Positions 24,499 through 32,697 of a stretch of 64,000 nt of DNA are shown here, piece by piece. Positions within the stretch are counted from its first letter, which is position 1; each line of letters opens with the position of its first letter. Origin of the DNA: Saccharopolyspora erythraea (lineage in GTDB: Bacteria; Actinomycetota; Actinomycetes; Mycobacteriales; Pseudonocardiaceae); assembly GCF_018141105.1 (NCBI RefSeq), contig NZ_CP054839.1, positions 4,774,001 to 4,838,000 on the forward strand, read 5' to 3'. The translations under genes were made by a program, and so were the position numbers. The notes below the pieces were generated by a model. It did not search any database and was not told the DNA's origin. It saw only the letters and a list, made by a program, of their open reading frames with translations.

Positions 24499-25731
24499 CT
24501 ACCTCGGCTCGTCCCCGAGGCGCCGGTGCGCCTGCTTGCGGGTGTACATGTCCCGGTCGGCCTCGTGCAACAGCGTCTCGGGCGGCGTGACGGCGTTGTC
24601 GGTGGTGGCGAAGCCGACGCTGGCCCGCAGCCGGACCGACACGCCGGAGACCGTGATCCGGGTGTCCAGCCGCTCGGCGACCCGCCGGTGCAGCGCCACC
24701 GCCGACTGCTGGTCCGGCAGCAGGCTGACCACCACGAACTCGTCGCCGCCCAGGCGCGCGACGGTGTCGCCGGAGCGCACGACCCCGAGCAGCTCCTGGG
24801 CGGCCACGGTGAGCATCTGGTCGCCCAGCGCGTGGCCGTAGCGGTCGTTGACCGGCTTGAGCTGGTCGAGGTCGGCGACGATGACCACCAGCACCCCGTT
24901 GCCCCCCGCGAGCTGCTGCAGGCCGTGGTCCAGCCGGTCGGCCAGCAGCGCCCGGTTCGCCAGCCCCGTCAGCGGGTCGTGCAGCGCCAGGTGCGCCAGG
25001 TGGGCGTCGACCAGCCGCTGCTCCCCCATGTCCTCGTACTGGCTGACCAGGTAGGCGGGCAGGCCGTCGGCACCCGGGACCGCGGTCGCCCTGATCAGCA
25101 TCCAGATCGGGTGGCCGTCGCGGTGGCGGTAGCGCTTCTCCACGCTCACGGTGTCCTTGCGGCCCTCGATGAGATCGGCGAGCGCGGTCATGCCCTGCTG
25201 TTCGTCCTCCGGGTAGGTGACGTCGTTGAAGGAGCGCGACAGCATCTCCTCCCGCGCGTAGCCGAGCATCCGGCACAGGGTGTCGTTGACCGCGGTCCAG
25301 CTACCCTTGAGGTCCAGCAGGGCCATCCCGATCGGGGCGTTGTGGAAGCTGCGCTGCCACAGCAGCTCGGCCTCCCGGCGGCCGGTGATGTCCTGGGCCT
25401 GCGAGAGGAAGTACTGCGGGCGGTCGGCGCTGTCGCGGACCACGGTCCGCGACAGCAGCACGAAGATCACGCCGCCGTCGGAGCGCACGTAGCGCTTCTC
25501 CAGCACGGCCTCACCGACCAGCGGCCCCTCGTCCACGTCGTCGGGGTGGGTCACGTCGCGGTAGTTCAGCCCGATCAGCTCGTCGTCGGTGTAGCCCAGC
25601 AACCGGCACATCGCTTCGTTGACGTACAGGTATTTGCCCTGCAAGTCCATGATCGCCATCGCAGCGACCGACTGGTCGAAAACGCGCTGCCACGGCACAC
25701 CGTTGGCGGAGTTGGGGCCCGAGGCTGACAT
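24499..25731 (-). CDS. PAS-PAS-GGDEF diguanylate cyclase
   Basis: A 410-aa soluble sensor enzyme making cyclic di-GMP from two GTP. Two PAS domains (about residues 18-125 and 135-245), each with an N-L/M-C-RLLGY type core, are followed by the GGDEF domain starting LALHDPLTGLANRALLADRL. The active site is RLGGDEFVVV and the RSGD five residues before it is an intact RxxD product-inhibition site. No transmembrane segment is seen, so it senses a cytoplasmic cue. ATG 25731. It ends 18 nt from the convergent oxidoreductase gene. No phosphodiesterase (EAL/HD-GYP) gene is in the window. Confidence 0.9.
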   Translation of the reverse strand: MSASGPNSANGVPWQRVFDQSVAAMAIMDLQGKYLYVNEAMCRLLGYTDDELIGLNYRDVTHPDDVDEGPLVGEAVLEKRYVRSDGGVIFVLLSRTVVRDSADRPQYFLSQAQDITGRREAELLWQRSFHNAPIGMALLDLKGSWTAVNDTLCRMLGYAREEMLSRSFNDVTYPEDEQQGMTALADLIEGRKDTVSVEKRYRHRDGHPIWMLIRATAVPGADGLPAYLVSQYEDMGEQRLVDAHLAHLALHDPLTGLANRALLADRLDHGLQQLAGGNGVLVVIVADLDQLKPVNDRYGHALGDQMLTVAAQELLGVVRSGDTVARLGGDEFVVVSLLPDQQSAVALHRRVAERLDTRITVSGVSVRLRASVGFATTDNAVTPPETLLHEADRDMYTRKQAHRRLGDEPR

Positions 25732-25802
25732 GAGAACTGCACAATAGCCGCCATGCCCCGGGCTCGCAGGTGAGGCGGCCGGTGATGATCACCTCAACGG
25801 GT

Positions 25803-27083
25803 TCATGCCTCGCCGCGGTTCATCGCCAGCAGGCGGTCCAGCACCGCGCTGCCGGCCTTGAGCCCGTCGTGCTCGTACTCGTTGGTGACCCACACGCGCG
25901 CGCCGCGCACCCGCTCCGCCGACTCCAGCGCGTGGTCGCGGTCGACGAACATGTCGTCGTGGTAGACCGCCGCGGCGACCGGTACGTCGTTGGCCGCGAG
26001 CCGGTCGAGGTCGTAGAGCGCGGGCCAGTCGTCCTTACCCGCCAGCAGGTCGGCTGCGTCCTTCAGCGGAACCAGCGCGGGGTCCTGCTCGAAGAACCAG
26101 GGGTAGATCATCTCCCCGGTGAAGTTGACCCGCGAGGCGCCTGCCAGGTCGAACTCGGCGAACTCCGCCCGCACCCGGTGCGCCGACCATTCCGAGGCCG
26201 TGTGCTGGCAGTAGATCGCCTCGTGCAGCACCGCGTACAGGGGCCGCTCGGCGAAGGAGACCACGGCGTCGACGCCGCGCAGGAAGGTGTCCGACAGCTC
26301 CGGGCCGGTGGGGCCCGCGACGAACGCCTCCTCCAGCAGGTAGTGCAGGGCGTCGAAGCGAGCGGCCTGGCCGAACTGGATGCCCAGCGTCTGGAACCGC
26401 TCGGGCGTCAGGCGGTCGCCGGAGGGCAGCGGCACCTCGTGGGACGCCAGGTGTTCCACCACCCGCCGCGCGATCTCCGCGTCGGCCGGATACCGGCCGT
26501 AGTAGGCGTCGTTCTTGGCCAGCACGCGCGGGTACGCGGCGCGGTAGACGTCGTCGGCGTGCCCGGTCAGCGTCGGGATGCCGCCGGTGATGAGAACCTG
26601 CCGGAGCCCGTGCGGTGCGTGGGAGAGGTAGGTCAGCGCGCAGAAGCCGCCGAAGCTCTGCCCCAGCACGCTCCACGGGGCGCCGCCGGTGAGCTGCTCG
26701 CGCACCAACTCGGCATCGCGCACGATCGAGTCCGCGCGGAACAGGCTCAGGTGCTCGGCCTGCTGCTTGGGAGCAATCCCCGCCAGGGTGATCCGGCCGG
26801 CGGGGGTGCTGCGCCCCGTCCCCCGCTGGTCCAGCAACAGCACGCGGTAGTCCTGGAGCGCGCGGCCGAGCCAGGCGCTGGTGCTCAGGGGGCGTTCGGC
26901 CTTGCCACCCGGCCCGCCCTGCAGGAACAGCAGCCAGGGCAGTTCCTGGTCCTGCTTGCCCGGTGCCACCACCTCCCGCCCGAAGACCTCGATCTCCCCC
27001 GCGCCAGGGTCGCCGTGGTCGAGCGGCACGTGGAAGACGTGGTCCCGGGCGACCAGACCGGGCCTGTGGTAGCTGGCTTGCAT
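25803..27083 (-). CDS. Proline iminopeptidase-type alpha/beta hydrolase (S33)
   Basis: A 426-aa serine peptidase that would release N-terminal proline from peptides. The oxyanion segment LLFLQGGPGG and LLLDQRGTGRSTPAG precede the nucleophile Ser in WSVLGQSFGGFCALTYLSHA near residue 140. Its length fits the larger PIP subgroup. The acid and base (YHDDMFVDRDHALES and YEHDGLKAGS) lie in the last 60 residues. ATG 27083. It is the fourth gene of a probable minus-strand operon: IclR, OPT transporter, M29-like peptidase, then this gene, pointing to peptide nutrition. Confidence 0.8.
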   Translation of the reverse strand: MQASYHRPGLVARDHVFHVPLDHGDPGAGEIEVFGREVVAPGKQDQELPWLLFLQGGPGGKAERPLSTSAWLGRALQDYRVLLLDQRGTGRSTPAGRITLAGIAPKQQAEHLSLFRADSIVRDAELVREQLTGGAPWSVLGQSFGGFCALTYLSHAPHGLRQVLITGGIPTLTGHADDVYRAAYPRVLAKNDAYYGRYPADAEIARRVVEHLASHEVPLPSGDRLTPERFQTLGIQFGQAARFDALHYLLEEAFVAGPTGPELSDTFLRGVDAVVSFAERPLYAVLHEAIYCQHTASEWSAHRVRAEFAEFDLAGASRVNFTGEMIYPWFFEQDPALVPLKDAADLLAGKDDWPALYDLDRLAANDVPVAAAVYHDDMFVDRDHALESAERVRGARVWVTNEYEHDGLKAGSAVLDRLLAMNRGEA

Positions 27084-27151
27084 CCGAACTCTCCTTGGTC
27101 GTCACGCGCGGGTGCGCCCGGCGGCCGGCCGGGCGCACCCGCGTTCGGCGG

Positions 27152-28216
27152 TCAGTAGCCGGGGGCGCCGATCTCGCGGCAGATCGCCACGAGCTCCGGA
27201 TGAACGTAGCGCCCGTCGAGCTCGATCACCTCGCCGTCGAGGTGGATCGTCGGGCCGAGCACGCTGCCGTCGGTGTGCGCCGCGGCCACCCACGGCTCGC
27301 CGCCGATCCAGGCACCCTTGGTGCCGATGCCGATCTCGACGCAGCCGAACACGCGCTCGTCCTCGACGATGCGCCCGGTGGGCCGGGTGACGCCGGGGTT
27401 GAAGCCGAGCGACCAGTGCGCCAGCCGGAACATGTTCGGGTCGCCGAAGGACTGCATCCAGGCGCGGAACACCTCGGCGTCGCGGTCACCGGTGATCTCG
27501 GTGACCACGCCGTCCTCCACCACGCAGCGCACCGGCGTGCGCAGCAGGCCGATCTCGGCGGGCGGCCACAGGGCGCCGTCGAAGACCAGCACCCCGTTCT
27601 GGGTCTGCTCCACCGGGTTCCAGGAGATCTGCCCGGAGAGCATCACCGTCTCGCCCGGCTTCTCCGCGGGCTTGCCGCGCAGGTTGATCGGGCGGCCCTG
27701 GTTGCGGCCGACCAGGTCGGTGCCGTTGGCCGAGCTGATGCGGACCTCGTCGGCCTCCTCCAGCAGGCGCACCAGCGTGCGGCCGAGCCGCATCACGCCC
27801 TCGAAGTCGGGGCGCCCGACGGTGTCCACCAGCATCGGGACGTCCATGCCGGTCAGGTTGGTGTAGCGCACCCCGTTGGCGATGGCGGTCCGGAACGCCT
27901 CGCTGTGCATGATGTAGGCCAGGCTGTACTCGATCCACACGTCGGCGTTCGCCACCGCGCCCGCCACCGGGGCCGGGGGCTCCATCGCCGAGCTGGGCCG
28001 GGTGTCGTACCAGACCACGGTGGGCACCGCGCCCGCGGCGGCCACCGCCTGCGCGGTGACCTCCACGACGCGGCGGTCGGTCGAGGTGTCCCCGGTGATC
28101 ACGACCTGCTCGCCCGGCTTGACCAGCATGACCTGCTCGACGAGCTTGCGGGCGCCGACCGCTGCCTCCCACGACAGGTACTCCGGCCGGGACTCGATGC
28201 GGCTCACGACTTCCAC
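27152..28216 (-). CDS. M29 aminopeptidase-family protein (or related NicX-type dioxygenase)
   Basis: A 354-aa protein of the thermophilic-aminopeptidase (M29) fold. Recognisable parts are VEQVMLVKPGEQVVITGDTS, a Glu in GCVEIGIGTKGAWIGGE, a His in VAAAHTDGSVLGPTIHLDGE, and the conserved FNPGVTRPTGRIVEDERVFG. The metal-binding pattern fits the family, which also contains 2,5-dihydroxypyridine dioxygenase (NicX), so a ring-opening oxygenase cannot be excluded. GTG 28216 follows AAGGAGTCGCA. Neighbours (OPT oligopeptide transporter upstream, prolyl peptidase downstream) favour a peptidase. It starts 31 nt after the transporter stop. Confidence 0.65.
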   Translation of the reverse strand: MEVVSRIESRPEYLSWEAAVGARKLVEQVMLVKPGEQVVITGDTSTDRRVVEVTAQAVAAAGAVPTVVWYDTRPSSAMEPPAPVAGAVANADVWIEYSLAYIMHSEAFRTAIANGVRYTNLTGMDVPMLVDTVGRPDFEGVMRLGRTLVRLLEEADEVRISSANGTDLVGRNQGRPINLRGKPAEKPGETVMLSGQISWNPVEQTQNGVLVFDGALWPPAEIGLLRTPVRCVVEDGVVTEITGDRDAEVFRAWMQSFGDPNMFRLAHWSLGFNPGVTRPTGRIVEDERVFGCVEIGIGTKGAWIGGEPWVAAAHTDGSVLGPTIHLDGEVIELDGRYVHPELVAICREIGAPGY

Positions 28217-28247
28217 TGCGACTCCTTGTTCGGTGTTGCCCGCCCGA

Positions 28248-29855
28248 TCAGCGGGTTTCCACGATGCGGCTGGTCGAATACAGCGCATCGCCCGCGATCA
28301 GGCCTGCGCCGACGAGGTTGAGGTCCTCCCCGGCTCGTTCCCCGCGAAGCCGGCCGTAGAGCACCCGGACGAGCAGTGCCCCGAACACCAGCCAGCAGGC
28401 TTGGGGGGTCGAGATGAGCAGACCGGTCGCCAGCAGCACGCCCATCTGCCTGCTCGGCCCGCCCAGTAGCTGGATCAGCGCGCCGGGGACCGCCCACGAC
28501 AGCAGCGTCACCATGATGTCGGGCTCGGAGAGCCCCGCCTCGATCGTCGCCGCGTAGACCTCGGCCACCGGCGGGATCAGCCCGTCGCCGAAGAACGACT
28601 GCCACGACACCGCGACCGCGACGGTGGCCACGGCGAAGCCGACGAGCGAGGCCAGGTACTGCTGGAGGCGGCCGGAACGCTCGAACACGTCGTAGGGGCG
28701 GTGGTCCCGGCGCAGGATCCACCCGGCCTTGAGGTCGTATCCCATGTCGGCGAACGCCGGTCCGGTGGCCGAGCAGTAGCCGACGAACAGCGCCAGCGGC
28801 ACGGCGGGCACGCCGGCGACCATCCCGAGGACCAAAAAGATCAGGGTCACCGCGAAGGCCGGGAACCAGCCGGAGTGCATCGCGGCCAGTCCGACGATCA
28901 GCTCGTGCACGATCGCCGCCAGCGCGGCAACCAGCACCCACGCGACGAGGGCGGGCGGTGACAGCTCGCCCAGCAGACCACCGGCCAGCGCCACGACGGC
29001 CGCGCCGAGCACGAACAGCGCGTATCCCTCCAGGACGCCCCGGCGCAGCCGCCGCTCGTCGACCTGCGGCAGGGTGCTGGGGTCGACGTCGGCGGCCGGG
29101 CGCTGCCGCTGCCCGCGGAACATCAGCACCGCGGCCTGCCCGAGCGCGACCAGCCCGGCGCCGATCATCACGCCGTGCGGGATGTAGACCTCGTCGAGCT
29201 CCACGCCGAACCAGGCCGGGCTGTACTGGCTGAACAGCAGACCGATGCCGAACATCAGCAGCGCCCACAGGTTGCCGATGAAGGCCACGCCCGCCGCCGA
29301 GACCGGGAGCTTGAACAGCGATCCCGCGAACCCGGCCACGGCACCCAGCGCGAGCACCACGGCCCGCCTGCCGCCGCGGTCACCGGCGAGGATCGTGTCG
29401 GCAGCGGCGACCCCGGGCGGCCACGCGGCCTGCGCGGGCAGCAGGCGCGAGTTGAAGATCCGGTACAGCACGTAGGAGTCGGCGAGCAGGCCGATCGCGA
29501 CGCCTGCGAACACCGGCCACACCAGGTCGGGCCTGCCGAAGGCGAAGGGCACCGCGATCGGGGCGAGCAGCGAGTTGGCGGCGGCGAAGGTGGAGCCCGA
29601 GACCGCGCTCTGCACCAGGTTCTGCCGGTGGACCGAACGCATCCGCCGCAGTCCGGCGACGTTGATCCGGCCGATGATCATCGCGACCAGCGCCCCGATG
29701 ACCGAGGTGTTGGCAGAGATCCCGAGCGTGGTGATCAGGTGCATCCCGATGACCGCGCCGACCACCGACAGCACCGTGGTGAGCACCAGCACCGTCGGTT
29801 CGAACGCCCTGGGGTGGGTTTCCTCCGAGCGCGCCGGGGAGGTGGTGGTCACCAT
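28248..29855 (-). CDS. OPT-family oligopeptide transporter
   Basis: A 535-aa polytopic membrane protein with about 14-16 hydrophobic segments. OPT features include LLPAQAAWPPGVAAADTILA (substrate path), the VGYCSATGPAFADMGYDLKA loop and the ending GLIAGDALYSTSRIVETR. The family couples proton influx to uptake of small peptides or peptide-metal complexes. ATG 29855. It is 27 nt downstream of the IclR gene on the same strand and followed by two peptidase genes, which fits import and hydrolysis of peptides. Length is shorter than eukaryotic OPTs but normal for bacteria. Confidence 0.8.
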   Translation of the reverse strand: MVTTTSPARSEETHPRAFEPTVLVLTTVLSVVGAVIGMHLITTLGISANTSVIGALVAMIIGRINVAGLRRMRSVHRQNLVQSAVSGSTFAAANSLLAPIAVPFAFGRPDLVWPVFAGVAIGLLADSYVLYRIFNSRLLPAQAAWPPGVAAADTILAGDRGGRRAVVLALGAVAGFAGSLFKLPVSAAGVAFIGNLWALLMFGIGLLFSQYSPAWFGVELDEVYIPHGVMIGAGLVALGQAAVLMFRGQRQRPAADVDPSTLPQVDERRLRRGVLEGYALFVLGAAVVALAGGLLGELSPPALVAWVLVAALAAIVHELIVGLAAMHSGWFPAFAVTLIFLVLGMVAGVPAVPLALFVGYCSATGPAFADMGYDLKAGWILRRDHRPYDVFERSGRLQQYLASLVGFAVATVAVAVSWQSFFGDGLIPPVAEVYAATIEAGLSEPDIMVTLLSWAVPGALIQLLGGPSRQMGVLLATGLLISTPQACWLVFGALLVRVLYGRLRGERAGEDLNLVGAGLIAGDALYSTSRIVETR

Positions 29856-29882
29856 GAGCAGCCTTTCGCCGGCAGCGGTCGG

Positions 29883-30653
29883 TCAGTTCGCCGAGTCGCT
29901 CGGCGCCATGCGCACGGCCAGCTCCCCGGCCGCCGCGCGCAGCGGCGCGGCCAGCTCGTCCACCCGCCCGGAGACCCGGTCGGACGGACCGATCAGCGTC
30001 AGCGACGCGACGGTCGCGCCGCCGAGCGCCAGCGGCACCGCGATCGCACCCACGCTCGCGTCGAACTCGCCGTCGGACACCGAGACCCCGGTCTCGCGCA
30101 CCTGCCGCCACCGCTGTTCCAGCTCGGCGTAGGTGGTCGGGGTGCTCGCGGTGTAGCGGGTCAGCGGCTCGGGGCCGAACAGCTCGCGGACCTCCTCCGG
30201 CGGCTCGGTGGCGAACAGCGCGTGCCCCGAGCAGCCGGCGTGGCCGGGCATCACGTGCCCGACGATCGCCGAGTACGTCAGCGGACCACCGGCGTCGACG
30301 GCGGCCACGGTCCGGTAGGAGCCGCCGTGCGCGACGTTGAGCACGGCGCTCTCCCCGGTCTCCCTGGCCAGCTTGGCCAGCACCGGCCGAGCCAGCGGAC
30401 TCATCGCGCCGCTGCGCTCGGCGACCCGCGCCAGCCTGCTGACCGCGGGCCCCAGCCGGTAGCGGCGGGTTTCCGGGTCTGCCAGCACGAAACCGCGGCC
30501 CGCCAGCGTGGCCAGCAGGCGCTGCGCGACGGACTTGTCGAGGTCGAGCCGGCGGGCGAGCTCGCTCACTCCCCACTCCGGCCGGTCGTCGGTGAACGCG
30601 AGCAGGACCTGCAGGGCTCGGTCCGCGGTCTGCAGCGTGCTCGTACCGGCCAC
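29883..30653 (-). CDS. IclR-family transcriptional regulator
   Basis: A 256-aa regulator. The N-terminal winged helix covers residues 8-70 (ALQVLLAFTDDRPEWGVSEL, then RRLDLDKSVAQRLLATLAGR), and the GAF-like effector domain follows with GHVMPGHAGCSGHALFA and GVSVSDGEFDASVGAIAVPL. GTG 30653. It opens the minus-strand unit with the OPT transporter and two peptidases and probably controls it. A perfect 8-bp inverted repeat at 30682-30709, 29 bp upstream of its start, is the best operator candidate. Confidence 0.85.
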   Translation of the reverse strand: MAGTSTLQTADRALQVLLAFTDDRPEWGVSELARRLDLDKSVAQRLLATLAGRGFVLADPETRRYRLGPAVSRLARVAERSGAMSPLARPVLAKLARETGESAVLNVAHGGSYRTVAAVDAGGPLTYSAIVGHVMPGHAGCSGHALFATEPPEEVRELFGPEPLTRYTASTPTTYAELEQRWRQVRETGVSVSDGEFDASVGAIAVPLALGGATVASLTLIGPSDRVSGRVDELAAPLRAAAGELAVRMAPSDSAN

Positions 30654-30681
30654 CCGAAATCCTCCGCTGTTGGGATATACA

Positions 30682-30709
30682 CAACGGTGTCTCTATTTAC
30701 GCACCGTTG
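30682..30709. promoter_or_regulatory. Inverted repeat upstream of the IclR gene
   Basis: CAACGGTG (30682-30689) and CACCGTTG (30702-30709), 12-nt spacer. It spans the stop codon of the upstream MFS gene (TAG 30693-30695), so it may serve as an IclR operator, as the MFS terminator, or both. Confidence 0.45.
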
Positions 30710-31883
30710 GAGGTACGGTGCGCTCACCGGCGACGTTTGTCAACACCCGGGGCCTGTGCCGCCGCGGCCGGACCAGCAGGGTGAGAGCGGCGATCGCGGC
30801 GGTGACCGAGAAGGCCGCGTCGAGCCCGTGGTCGGCGGCGAGCACCCCCAGCGCTGCGGGGCCGCATACCGTGCCGAGCCCGAGCGAGACCAGTGCCGCG
30901 CTCAGCCCGGCCGTCGGCCGCTCCGGGAAGATCTGGTAGCTCCAGACGGCCAGCAAACCGGAGCCCGCCATGAAGGCGGCCCCGTAGAGCAACGCGGACG
31001 CGCACACCGCCACCCACGATCCCGGCGCGAGCCCGAGCAACCCCGCGGCGCAGGCGAGCGCGCCGAAGATCAGCGCGTGTCCCGCGCGCAGACCACACCG
31101 TCGCAACACCGTCCCCGCGAACAACCCGCCGATACCGGAAACCCCGGTGAGCGACCAGAAAACCGGCGCGATGTCGTACGCCGCCCTCGCCGCCGACGAC
31201 ACGGCCACCACGGCGAACGACCAGTAGACCGCGCCCACCACGCCATAGGAGAACGCGGTCAGGTGCAACCGTGCCGCCCGCGGAGCCAGAAACCCGCGGA
31301 TTCCGCGCTCCGCCCTGCGCTTTCCACCGCGACCCGCCGGCACGGCGACGAAGTTGTAGGCGGTGACGAGCAGAGCGATGACGGCGAAGACCAGCCAGGC
31401 GGAACGCCACTGCTCACCTCGCGCTCCCATGGCCATCAGTCCGGCGACCACAACGCCGAACGCCGTACCGGTCGGCAGCAACGCGAGCACGGTTTCCCGC
31501 CGCTCGGGCGGGACGACCCGGTCCACGGCATCGGAATAGGGCGACCAGACCAACGCCGGACTCGTGCCCGCCAGCACCAGGCCCGCGACCAGCGCGACGG
31601 GTTCGGCTGCCAGCGCCACCGTCGCCATCCCCGCAGTCGCCGCGAGCCCGCCGCTCACGACCAGAGCCCGCGATCCGACCACGTTCGCCAACGTCCCGAC
31701 CGCGACCAGGGCGCACAGGTAAGCCAGGTAGGTCGCGCTTCCGATCCACCCGACCACGACCAGGGAGAGCCCGAACTCCCGTTGGATGCCGGGCAGGAAC
31801 AGCCCGTAGCCGTAGCGTGCGAGGCCGAACCCGACCCCGATCGCCGCCACCCCCGCGGTTCCTACCCGCCAGGCGGGACTCAC
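30693..31883 (-). CDS. YbfB/YjiJ-family MFS transporter
   Basis: A 396-aa permease with about twelve helices. The start of helix 1, GVGFGLARYGYGLFLPGIQR, followed by EFGLSLVVVGWIGSATYLAY, is characteristic of the YbfB/YjiJ branch. GTG 31883 overlaps the TGA of a 35-codon ORF (GTGA), so translation is probably coupled. The divergent TetR at 32086 and an 18-bp palindrome between them suggest TetR repression of this exporter. Substrate unknown; drug-like efflux is possible. Confidence 0.8.
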   Translation of the reverse strand: MSPAWRVGTAGVAAIGVGFGLARYGYGLFLPGIQREFGLSLVVVGWIGSATYLAYLCALVAVGTLANVVGSRALVVSGGLAATAGMATVALAAEPVALVAGLVLAGTSPALVWSPYSDAVDRVVPPERRETVLALLPTGTAFGVVVAGLMAMGARGEQWRSAWLVFAVIALLVTAYNFVAVPAGRGGKRRAERGIRGFLAPRAARLHLTAFSYGVVGAVYWSFAVVAVSSAARAAYDIAPVFWSLTGVSGIGGLFAGTVLRRCGLRAGHALIFGALACAAGLLGLAPGSWVAVCASALLYGAAFMAGSGLLAVWSYQIFPERPTAGLSAALVSLGLGTVCGPAALGVLAADHGLDAAFSVTAAIAALTLLVRPRRHRPRVLTNVAGERTVPPTVRK

Positions 31884-31987
31884 CGGCGACTCCGGTGGCC
31901 GACGCCGTGCCTGATCCCGTGACCGGCGTGAACTCCGCGGGCCAGATCGGCCAGGACCCGCAGCAGGGACTTCGACAGCATGCGCAT
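31880..31987 (-). CDS. Small ORF, 35 aa, coupled to the MFS gene
   Basis: ATG 31987 sits behind a strong GGAAGGAG (spacing 8 nt), and the 35-codon frame ends in a TGA sharing bases with the MFS GTG start. The product begins MRMLSKSLLRVLADLARGVH, an amphipathic, basic helix, and ends in a His/Arg-rich tail (GHGIRHGVGHRSRR). There is no signal peptide or clear membrane helix. Since the MFS gene itself has no separate ribosome site, this ORF probably delivers ribosomes to it, and may be a leader or a small partner protein. I do not recognise a family. Confidence 0.6.
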   Translation of the reverse strand: MRMLSKSLLRVLADLARGVHAGHGIRHGVGHRSRR

Positions 31988-32016
31988 GGGCGCGCTCCTT
32001 CCACTCGCACCCGCTA

Positions 32017-32034
32017 GTAGACAGACCTGTCTAC
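32017..32034. promoter_or_regulatory. TetR operator between divergent genes
   Basis: GTAGACAG-AC-CTGTCTAC, 8-bp perfect arms with a 2-bp centre. It lies between the small ORF/MFS unit (start 31987) and the TetR gene (start 32086), ideal for repressing both. Confidence 0.7.
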
Positions 32035-32085
32035 CTAATGTCAATGCTATGGTCGTACCCAGCCCGACGAACGGAGACCGACGAC

Positions 32086-32679
32086 GTGGCCACGACCAGC
32101 ACACCCGCCGGAGCGCGGGGCGGAGCCCGGCCATCGGCGCGCGAACGACTGCTCGACGCCGCGGGCGAGCTCTTCTACCGGGACGGCATCCGGGCGGTGG
32201 GCATCGACGCGGTCATCGCGCGCGCCGGTGTGGCGAAGATGAGCCTGTACAAGCACTTCCGCTCCAAGGACGACCTCGTGGTCGCCTACCTGGAGCGCCG
32301 CGAGCAGCGCTGGCTGGAGCACTTCCGGTCACGGATGCGCGAGGCGGGCACCACTCCCCGGGAACGCGTGCTGGCGGTGTTCGACGTGCTCGCCCGCTGG
32401 ACGGAGAGCGAGAACCCTCGCGGCTGCGCGTTCATCAACGCCTATGTCGAGCTGGCCGACGCTCACCATCCCGGCAACGCCGTGACCAGGGCCGACAAGG
32501 AGTGGCTGCGCGCCTACCTGACCGATCTCGTCGCCGAAACCGGCGCACCCGCCCCGGAAGCGCTGGCCGCCCAGCTGTTCCTGTTGCTGGAAGGCGCGTT
32601 GGTGACCACGGCGATGGGCACCGTCGATGGCGCGATGAGCAGTGCGCGGGCCGCGGCGGAACGCCTGCTGCCCGGCTGA
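32086..32679 (+). CDS. TetR-family transcriptional regulator
   Basis: A 197-aa regulator with helix-turn-helix near residues 24-60 (LLDAAGELFYRDGIRAVGID, AVIARAGVAKMSLYKHFRSK) and a C-terminal domain with the subgroup-typical GCAFINAYVELAD (ENPRGCAF). I used GTG 32086, preceded by GGAGACCGAC; the in-frame ATG at 32038 has no ribosome site and would begin 4 nt past the operator. It is divergent from the small ORF/MFS unit and shares the palindrome 32017-32034 with it. This TetR subgroup often represses an adjacent exporter or oxidoreductase. Confidence 0.8.
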   Translation: MATTSTPAGARGGARPSARERLLDAAGELFYRDGIRAVGIDAVIARAGVAKMSLYKHFRSKDDLVVAYLERREQRWLEHFRSRMREAGTTPRERVLAVFDVLARWTESENPRGCAFINAYVELADAHHPGNAVTRADKEWLRAYLTDLVAETGAPAPEALAAQLFLLLEGALVTTAMGTVDGAMSSARAAAERLLPG

Positions 32680-32697
32680 CCGCCGGGCCGCGCGGGC

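Noticed and set aside
29175-31922. A 915-codon plus-strand frame across the OPT, IclR and MFS genes
   Set aside because: Composition dominated by Arg, Gln, Pro, Asp, with no domain. Three well-defined minus-strand genes occupy the same DNA.
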